Assembly (NCBI GenBank): GCA_903896015.1
Contig: CAITWF010000020.1
Coordinates: forward strand, 1 to 37,406
Source: an uncultured Opitutia bacterium
GTDB taxonomy: Bacteria; Verrucomicrobiota; Verrucomicrobiia; Opitutales; Opitutaceae
Length of the DNA stretch: 37,406 nt
Reading direction: 5' to 3'
Under the pieces are notes generated by a model that ran no database searches, was not told where the DNA came from, and saw only the letters and a list, made by a program, of their open reading frames with translations. Position 1 is the first letter of the stretch, and every line of letters begins with the position of its first letter. The translations under genes were made by a program, and so were the position numbers. Of this stretch, positions 32,407 through 37,406 are shown piece by piece.

Positions 32407-34224
32407 ATGTCCGTCATTACCTGGACCATCACCGGCGGCGCCTACACCGACGCGACGTTCGCGAGTCTTCGCTTGAGCGGCCTGCGCCGCGAGCTCGTGA
32501 GCCAGGCGGCCGATCGCGTGACGTTTGTGCAGGACGGCGCGGCCTTCGACAGCGCGCCGCTGTTTGCCTTCGGTTCGACGGTGACGATAAAGCGCGTAGT
32601 CGATGGCACACCGACGAAATGGTTTGTCGGCCGCGTAACGCGCACGCCTCGCATCGGCATGCCGCGCGGCGAATCCGTCGGTTATGAACTGTCTAGCCCT
32701 TGGTGGTATCTCGAAAATCTCGTTTTTCGGCAAAACTGGAAAGTCCCAGTCGACCCCACAAATCCCGCAACGGCCTTGAGCAACCAGCTCAGCGCGATGC
32801 TGATTCTCAACCTCAAGGAGGATGGCACTACGCTTACCTCGCTGCAGCAGATCACTGAGGTGATGAACTACGCGATCGCGTGTGGCGCTCCCATTGCGCT
32901 AGGCTCCGGATTTCCCGCGCTGAATTTGACTTGGGAGGAAATCAAGGCGCTGAGTTGCGCCGAAGTGATTCGTCGGCAAATGCGCTGGGCCCCGGATGCC
33001 TGTTTGTGGTGGGATTTCACGGCGAGCACGCCGACACTCAATTGCGCGCGCCGCAGCAGCGCATCGACAGTAAGCTATGCTGTCGACGGCACGCAGCCGG
33101 CTGTCAGCGAAGTAAAACTGACTGCGCTACCCGAACTGCAGGTGCCTGCCGTGGCGATCGATTATTGGGCGACTAACCAGCAAGATCAGACGAGCTGGAA
33201 TAGCATGTATCAGGATCTTTATCCGGGCGGCGCTAGTCTCGCTCAGTTTAACGTGCCGATCATGGCGGTTCAGCTCGGCGGCGCGGTAAGCACGCTGCAG
33301 CGGCAGCAGCTCAAGACCCGCGCAATCGACGCGACTAACGCCGCGTGGTGGAAGAAGCACTTGGTCTGGCTTAATGATTCCACGATCAGCAGTATTACGA
33401 TTACGAGCGGAGCGGTCGTGAAAGACGCCGACGGCTCCTCGATCGGAGCGTTTACGAATGAGATCATCGAGGGCGCGCTTCCGATCTGGAAAGTGAGCAC
33501 CGGCGCCAAGCTTCGCGCGACCGCGCTGATTAGCTATTCGATCGACAATGGCGCTGGCGCCAAGGCGGTGGTCGTTAAAAAAGCCGTCCATGCAATTATT
33601 CAGGGCACGTCGTTGAGCTCGCCGTCGGAAACGAGCCCAGCGACATTTTCGCAGATCGTGACACTCGTCGCCGCCGAGAGCGCGCCCAGCGGCCTGGCGC
33701 AGAGCCTCTATACCGGGCTCTCCGTGCTGCAATATGAAGGCTCCCTGCGCTTGACAGAGCAGGAGTGCTCATCGGCGGTGACTCCGGGTATGCTGCTCAA
33801 TCTCACCGGCGGTTTGTCAGACTGGACGACGATGAACGCGCAGATTCAGCGAGTGGAAGAAGACGTTGACCAGGGCACGACGATTTTGACAGTGGGGCCC
33901 GCTCAGCATCTCGGCCCGCAGGATTTGGTTGAGCTGCTCCGGCCGAATCGCACGCGCACGCCCACGGTGCTGAGTTCCACTCGCACGACCGGCGTCGCGC
34001 GAAGCAACGCTACCTCTGATGGCGCGCCCGCCAATGCCAACGATCACGCCAGCGGCGCCGCAGGACCTTATTCGAAGCTGATCTTCGCCGACGGCACCGG
34101 CCGGACGATTACGATCGATGCCAGCGCGCTGGGATCCGGCGAAGCAATGACCATTCAAACGCTGAGCGTTTGCGTGAGCGGGGTGACGAAATCCATGAAG
34201 GTAATCGGCACGACGCCATCCTGA
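32407..34224 (+). CDS. Tail hub/baseplate-type protein
   Basis: The 605-residue product has hub-like beta domains: VITWTITGGAYTDATFASLR, DRVTFVQDGAAFDSAPLFAF, then STVTIKRVVDG and WFVGRVTRTPRIGMPRGESV. Further on come VSEVKLTALPELQVPAVAID and MNAQIQRVEEDVDQGTTILT with VGPAQHLGPQDLVELLR. The order of a small beta-barrel domain with WFVGRV and a late TILTVGPAxHLG strand fits hub proteins of short-tailed siphoviruses (Mu gp44/T4 gp27-like in role). It follows the tape measure as expected. Confidence 0.6.
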   Translation: MSVITWTITGGAYTDATFASLRLSGLRRELVSQAADRVTFVQDGAAFDSAPLFAFGSTVTIKRVVDGTPTKWFVGRVTRTPRIGMPRGESVGYELSSPWWYLENLVFRQNWKVPVDPTNPATALSNQLSAMLILNLKEDGTTLTSLQQITEVMNYAIACGAPIALGSGFPALNLTWEEIKALSCAEVIRRQMRWAPDACLWWDFTASTPTLNCARRSSASTVSYAVDGTQPAVSEVKLTALPELQVPAVAIDYWATNQQDQTSWNSMYQDLYPGGASLAQFNVPIMAVQLGGAVSTLQRQQLKTRAIDATNAAWWKKHLVWLNDSTISSITITSGAVVKDADGSSIGAFTNEIIEGALPIWKVSTGAKLRATALISYSIDNGAGAKAVVVKKAVHAIIQGTSLSSPSETSPATFSQIVTLVAAESAPSGLAQSLYTGLSVLQYEGSLRLTEQECSSAVTPGMLLNLTGGLSDWTTMNAQIQRVEEDVDQGTTILTVGPAQHLGPQDLVELLRPNRTRTPTVLSSTRTTGVARSNATSDGAPANANDHASGAAGPYSKLIFADGTGRTITIDASALGSGEAMTIQTLSVCVSGVTKSMKVIGTTPS

Positions 34225-34227
34225 GCC

Positions 34228-35364
34228 GTGAGCATCGTCGTAATTAGCAGTAACTGTGGCTGCGGCTGCTCCGACTTTACAGACCCGTGCACCTGTCCCA
34301 CGCCGGTCGTCACTGGCGGATCAGCCAGCGGAACGAAGTGTTCGACGTTTGGAGGATTCAATATCAGCGCGACGAACTCTCCGACGAGCTACGGCGCGAG
34401 CGGGCTGCCGGCGGGATTGAGCGTGAATAGCAGCACGGGCCACATCACTGGCACCCCCACGGCCGCGGGCACATTTTACGCCACGATCAGCGCCTCGAAT
34501 TGCTGCGGCACCGGCTACGCCACGCTCACGCTCACCGTCGCGGACATCACCTGCCCGATGCCCACGCTGAAAATCGACATTATCACCGCCAGCAAGACGA
34601 AGTGCGGCTATGACGAATTCAGCGGCTATGTGAGCTCGCCGCCCAAAATCTACCTCACGAAGACCTTCGCGGGCGATGCCCGCCGCACTGAATACGCCCT
34701 TTCATCGTGCTTCACCTGCCACGATTTTGAGCGCTGGGTTTACTCGGGATCGAATTCCTACAGCCGGCCTAGTTGCACCGAAACAAAATCGGCCTCTGCC
34801 GCCCGCCACACCGAGACCAATCCCTCGACCAACGATTGCACCGACCACCTCGATTCGACCTATTCCGCTTTCGACGATATACTCACGGCCACAATTTCCG
34901 GCCTAAGCGTCGGCACCGCCTTCGGAGAAAGTTTCAGCGCGACCGAACATCGCCTGACGGGCATTTTCGTGAGCTGCGACACCGCCACGAATCAGCGCAC
35001 GTCGGGCACGGACATCACCTGCACCCTAAGCGCAGAATATACCACGACCACGCTCATCAGCGACGTGCAGGCCGCGTTGCCTGCCTCGTATCCCGGCACC
35101 TTTGCCGGCACGGGCACGAGCGTGGCCGTCACACAGCTCACGACCGATGAGCTGACCTACAGCGAGCAGCGCGGGAAATACAAATGGGTGCTGCCCTCAT
35201 TGACTGGAATCGGCAGCTATTCCTTCACCTGGAAGGAAGGCGGCGTCTCGAAATCCTATACCTGGAACGGCACCGACACCGAGACGGCGCTCTCGGCCGA
35301 AATCATCGCCGGGCTTAATGCCTCGGTTGATATCACCGATTTGGTCGTGACGTGCGGGTGCTGA
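34228..35364 (+). CDS. Cys-rich tail-tip protein with putative Ig (He_PIG) domain
   Basis: The GTG start at 34228 follows the hub stop by three bases. The 378-residue product opens with a dense Cys cluster (NCGCGCSDFTDPCTCPTP). At about 43-105 it has a putative Ig domain of He_PIG type: SYGASGLPAGLSVNSSTGHI then TGTPTAAGTFYATISASN. The rest has further Cys (SSCFTCHDFERWVYSG) and beta-rich repeats, ending VVTCGC. So many Cys suggests disulfides, which need an oxidising place such as the finished virion. Likely a surface tail-tip or adhesion protein. Confidence 0.55.
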   Translation: MSIVVISSNCGCGCSDFTDPCTCPTPVVTGGSASGTKCSTFGGFNISATNSPTSYGASGLPAGLSVNSSTGHITGTPTAAGTFYATISASNCCGTGYATLTLTVADITCPMPTLKIDIITASKTKCGYDEFSGYVSSPPKIYLTKTFAGDARRTEYALSSCFTCHDFERWVYSGSNSYSRPSCTETKSASAARHTETNPSTNDCTDHLDSTYSAFDDILTATISGLSVGTAFGESFSATEHRLTGIFVSCDTATNQRTSGTDITCTLSAEYTTTTLISDVQAALPASYPGTFAGTGTSVAVTQLTTDELTYSEQRGKYKWVLPSLTGIGSYSFTWKEGGVSKSYTWNGTDTETALSAEIIAGLNASVDITDLVVTCGC

Positions 35365-35366
35365 GC

Positions 35367-35867
35367 ATGGCCGAAGCGAAGAAAATGCCTGCCTTCATGG
35401 TGCAGATTCGCTCGGCGATCTGCGACCGCTGCGATGAGCGCTGCTCGGCCTTTCTGGCCGGTCAAATCGACCATGCTGACCCGGCGGCGGAATGCCCCCG
35501 TCAATGGCCCAGCCGCTGGCATCGCTATGGTCGCGCCGACGCCTCAATTCAGCGCGCCGACGCAACGCCGGCAGCCGCACCGATCGGCACCCAGGCAGCC
35601 CCGCGCAATAGCCGGCAGGTTAGCGTGCCAATCGCAGCCAAAGCCCACCACTTGGGCAGGGCTCTGATGCGCTGGGCAAAGGGTGGATTCGGTTTTGTCG
35701 ACTGGCGCACACGCCGACTTCGCCGGCAGGCCTGTGAGGCCTGCGAGGCATGGCGCCCAAAGGGTAATCTCGGCTTTGGTGAATGCACCGATCTGCGGTG
35801 CGGCTGCACAAAGCTTAAGCGCTGGCTACCGGGAGAGACTTGTCCGCGTGGAAAATGGCCTTCTTAG
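35367..35867 (+). CDS. Zinc-ribbon-like protein, last late gene
   Basis: Start ATG 35367 is two bases after the upstream stop. The 166-residue product has a Cys cluster at the N-terminus (RSAICDRCDERCSAFLAG) and a second at the C-terminus (RRQACEACEAWRPKGNLGFG, ECTDLRCGCTKLKRWLPGET, CPRGKWPS). The pattern CxxC with a later CxC and C is like small phage zinc-ribbon proteins at the end of tail operons. Residues 50-105 are low-complexity Ala/Pro/Arg. It is the last phage gene before the right end. Confidence 0.65.
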   Translation: MAEAKKMPAFMVQIRSAICDRCDERCSAFLAGQIDHADPAAECPRQWPSRWHRYGRADASIQRADATPAAAPIGTQAAPRNSRQVSVPIAAKAHHLGRALMRWAKGGFGFVDWRTRRLRRQACEACEAWRPKGNLGFGECTDLRCGCTKLKRWLPGETCPRGKWPS

Positions 35868-35871
35868 ACCC

Positions 35872-35891
35872 GGTTTAGCGCGTTCTAAGCC
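35872..35891 (+). terminator. Possible terminator-like inverted repeat at end of late operon
   Basis: GGTTTAG-CGCGTT-CTAAGCC begins five bases after the last late stop. It is a 7-bp stem with one G-T pair and a six-base loop, and no T-run follows. A second inverted repeat CGGATCG (35897-35903) and CGATCCG (35931-35937) lies downstream. They may terminate late transcription or bind a protein near the right end. Confidence 0.35.
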
Positions 35892-35966
35892 ATCCTCGGA
35901 TCGGGCTTAAAGGGTTGTTTTCCGACGGTTCGATCCGGCCGGATTTACCAAACCTCTCCCGTTTCA

Positions 35967-35990
35967 TCCCAAACCTACCTCGGCGCTACA
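35967..35990 (-). repeat. Prophage right terminal repeat (attR end, site R1)
   Basis: Read on the minus strand this begins TGTAGCGCCG and contains GTAGGTTTGGGA, so the plus strand ends in CTACA as expected for a Mu-type right end. A second inward site, GAGAGGTTTGGTAAAT on the minus strand, lies at 35943-35958. The right end thus carries at least two sites in the orientation opposite to those at the left end. Confidence 0.75.
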
Positions 35991-35995
35991 GCGTT
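35991..35995. repeat. Target-site duplication, right copy (GCGTT)
   Basis: This is the second copy of the five bases at 1036-1040, placed immediately after the phage right terminus. Joining the flanks at one copy would restore the pre-insertion host sequence, which runs from the IS5 remnant straight into the TnpB gene region. Confidence 0.65.
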
Positions 35996-36016
35996 GCCGC
36001 CGCAGACGCTGCGCAG

Positions 36017-37366
36017 GTGCGCAACGACGCCAATGCCCCACTGCTTTCGGCTCACCACTCCCGAACCAAACTGCCGGCAAAGATTGATCTGAAGAAAAAG
36101 CTGAAGCACTCACCATCTGCCATCGCCTTGGGCCGGGCGAAGCAGGTGCAATACGCCATCGACGATGCGGCCGCGATGTTCGCGTCCTACCGCAGCAACT
36201 TTTTCGACTGGGTGAAGAACCACTTCTCGCGTCCCGGTCGGCCGAAGCCGCCACGGTTTTATCGTCGCGGCCAGCGGACGAGACTGCGCTTCGACTACCA
36301 GGATTTTGATGTCATCGACCAAAGGCTTTACCTGCCGAGATCAGTCGGCTTCGGGGTCATCGCGTTGGTCGATCGCGCCGGTGAACCGCTCCTTGCACCG
36401 GGAGACCGGTTGGTGGAGGTGAGGGTCGAGCCCTGCCGTTCCCGCCAGTGGGTCCATGTGGATTTTGTCATCCGCCGAGCGGTCGTAAAACGTAATCCTG
36501 TCAAACGGGCCGGCACGCTCTTCGCGGACCTCGGCGTGGCGCGTTTGATCACGTGCTTGGACGACCAGAACCTACTGGCGTTCTTGGTCTGCGGCGGAGT
36601 CGCCAAAGCAATCTTGCAACGCGGCGCCAAGTTGCACGCGCAGTGGCGGAGTGAAGCGAAGCTCGGCCTGCGGCACGGCGAGCGCCGGGCTGGACAACTG
36701 GCGGCGCGCAGTGCCCGCCAGATGGAAGATTTGATGAAGAAGGTGGCGTTGCTGGTCGTGACGTATGCGCAGGTGCATCACCTCGTGCGGGTCGTCGTGG
36801 GGCGCAACGTCGACTGGAAGCAAAACGTGAGCATGGGGAAACGTCAGAACCAGCTGTTCACGTTCATCCCCCATGGGAAGTTGATTGAGGCCTTGCGCAC
36901 CAAGTGCGCCCGCGCCGGCCTTGAATTTATCGAGACCGAGGAGTCGTATACGTCGAAGACGGATCACCTCGCCCTGGAGGCGATGGGTCCGAAACCGGAA
37001 GGATACCGCTGGCTGGGATCAGGCACCTGCCGTGGGTGCTTTCGTTCCAACGTGGGGCTTGTCCTGCAGGCGGACGTCAATGGCTGCATCGGGCTTGGTC
37101 GAAAAGTCGGAGGCGAGGAGTGGCTGGCGGATTTACGCCAGAGACTCGGAGCCTCTCCGGGCACCAGGCTCGTGCCCCGGAAAGTCCAGGTGAATGGCGT
37201 CGGTCCGGAATCTAGCCCGGACTCCGGGACCAGGCATCCCCGCCTGCGCTCCCCCAGAACCTGGATGAGTACGCAAGTTGCGCTGGCTAAGGCCCGGCTC
37301 GTCCCGGACCTCCAGCCGGTCGCCCGCGCGACCCATCATCCCCAGGTCTTCCCCGTCGCGGCCTAA
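36017..37366 (+). CDS. TnpB-type RNA-guided nuclease, N-terminus incomplete
   Basis: The product matches TnpB (IS200/IS605, IS607 accessory nuclease): GRPKPPRFYRRGQRTRLRFD and the RuvC-like core. RuvC-I is TLFADLGVARLITC (D171 counted from GTG 36017) and RuvC-III is LQADVNGCIGLGRK (D353). In place of the usual RuvC-II IVxEDL there is VRVVVGRNVDWKQNV; the acids are in EFIETEESYTSKT (E306-E309). The zinc-finger region is reduced to GTCRGCFRS. The same frame continues upstream across the prophage end, so the true start is uncertain and GTG 36017 is a choice. The N-terminal domain looks shortened. It is host DNA, outside the phage. Confidence 0.7.
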   Translation: MRNDANAPLLSAHHSRTKLPAKIDLKKKLKHSPSAIALGRAKQVQYAIDDAAAMFASYRSNFFDWVKNHFSRPGRPKPPRFYRRGQRTRLRFDYQDFDVIDQRLYLPRSVGFGVIALVDRAGEPLLAPGDRLVEVRVEPCRSRQWVHVDFVIRRAVVKRNPVKRAGTLFADLGVARLITCLDDQNLLAFLVCGGVAKAILQRGAKLHAQWRSEAKLGLRHGERRAGQLAARSARQMEDLMKKVALLVVTYAQVHHLVRVVVGRNVDWKQNVSMGKRQNQLFTFIPHGKLIEALRTKCARAGLEFIETEESYTSKTDHLALEAMGPKPEGYRWLGSGTCRGCFRSNVGLVLQADVNGCIGLGRKVGGEEWLADLRQRLGASPGTRLVPRKVQVNGVGPESSPDSGTRHPRLRSPRTWMSTQVALAKARLVPDLQPVARATHHPQVFPVAA

Positions 37367-37372
37367 CCGCGG
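37150..37372 (+). ncRNA. Candidate omega RNA (reRNA) overlapping TnpB 3' end
   Basis: TnpB guide RNAs come from the 3' part of the gene and the element's right end. Here this stretch contains several hairpins: CCGGGCAC with GTGCCCCGG (37157-37180), GTCCGG with CCGGAC (37203-37222) and CGCGG-CCTAA-CCGCG (37357-37371). The encoded C-terminal tail after residue about 380 is Pro/Arg/Ser-rich and not domain-like, which fits sequence constrained as RNA. The element end and guide boundary cannot be fixed by eye. Confidence 0.35.
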
Positions 37373-37385
37373 CGGGCTTCTCCCT

Positions 37386-37404
37386 GGCTTAATGCAACAA
37401 AGCC
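37386..37404 (-). repeat. IS903-like terminal repeat at window edge
   Basis: The minus strand reads GGCTTTGTTGCATTAAGCC, the start expected for an IS903-group terminal repeat, facing inward. It mirrors the repeat at 3-20. No transposase of its own is visible beside it, so it may belong to an element continuing or truncated here, or it may mark an assembly edge within a repeated sequence. Confidence 0.45.
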
Positions 37405-37406
37405 GA

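Larger units (their letters stand above)
1040..35990. mobile_element. Mu-type transposable prophage, apparently complete
   Basis: The left terminus (1040-1063) and the reverse complement of the right terminus (35967-35990) match at 19 of 24 positions. Both begin with TG and both contain TAGGTTTGGGA. The flanks carry the same short sequence, GCGT or GCGTT (1036-1040 and 35991-35995), as expected for the 5-bp target duplication of Mu-like phages. The phage therefore starts at 1040 or 1041, depending on whether the duplication is 4 or 5 bp. Between the ends lie a MuA-like transposase, a MuB-like ATPase, a GemA-like protein, an immunity region and a full HK97-type head and siphovirus tail set. 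The length of about 34.95 kb fits transposable phages. Early genes run leftward and late genes rightward from about 13.1 kb. Confidence 0.85.

Noticed and set aside
35872-35891. GGTTTAG...CTAAGCC as the phage end
   Set aside because: It has no TG/CA terminus with matching flanking duplication and is not inverted relative to the left copy; the repeat at 35967-35990 fits all criteria.
35915-36016. TnpB start at ATG 35915
   Set aside because: This ATG lies within the prophage right end, so the first 25 or so codons are phage DNA fused by chance to the host frame.
1-37406. tRNA or rRNA genes
   Set aside because: No cloverleaf with conserved T-loop GTTCRA context or rRNA-like sequence was seen on either strand, though a tRNA scan was not possible.

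Overview
The window holds what reads as a complete Mu-type transposable prophage of about 35 kb (about 1040-35990) inserted in host DNA made of insertion-sequence debris. The ends can be placed from the sequence. A 24-bp imperfect terminal inverted repeat (1040-1063 and 35967-35990, 19 of 24 positions identical) starts with TG and ends with CA, and it is flanked by a short direct duplication GCGT(T) at 1036-1040 and 35991-35995. Further inward-facing copies of its GTTTGG core occur near both ends. The DNA is GC-rich, genes are packed with ATGA/GTGA stop-start overlaps, and Shine-Dalgarno sites are mostly weak. No rRNA, tRNA or host housekeeping gene is present, so the host cannot be named. A GC-rich Gram-negative bacterium is likely; Verrucomicrobiota (Opitutaceae-like) is only a guess.

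Host flanks: 1-1035 is a decayed IS5-family (IS903-like) transposase on the minus strand, with its outer terminal repeat at 3-20. 35996-37406 holds a TnpB-type RNA-guided nuclease gene, a hairpin-rich 3' tail that may encode its guide RNA, and a second IS903-like terminal repeat at the very edge.

Left arm (13055 down to 1228, minus strand): the early operon. It starts with a small Ner-like HTH protein, passes through small coupled genes, then encodes a DUF3102-like protein, a MuA-like DDE transposase (8707-10797) and a MuB-like AAA+ ATPase (7451-8635). A run of about 15 small, mostly unknown accessory genes follows, including a DUF6745 protein with an Ala/Trp repeat and an HNH-like protein. 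A GemA-like protein and a winged-helix-like protein lie near the left end.

Control region (13056-13128): a divergent promoter/operator region with a palindrome, followed on the plus strand by a CI-like repressor, a PAS-like protein and an exported protein. A predicted terminator at 14562-14595 closes this unit.

Right arm (14616-35867, plus strand): late genes. A membrane/coiled-coil cluster (probable lysis functions, no recognisable endolysin) is followed by small and large terminase, portal fused to a MuF domain, an HK97-type protease and an HK97-fold capsid protein. After a strong terminator come connector, tail completion and terminator, tube, a fibre with a signal peptide, a short tape measure, a tail hub and Cys-rich tail-tip proteins. 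No sheath or contractile baseplate gene was seen, so the particle should be a siphovirus with a short tail. The phage combines Mu-style replication by transposition with an HK97-style head, and its early and late arms diverge from a central switch instead of running in one direction as in Mu.
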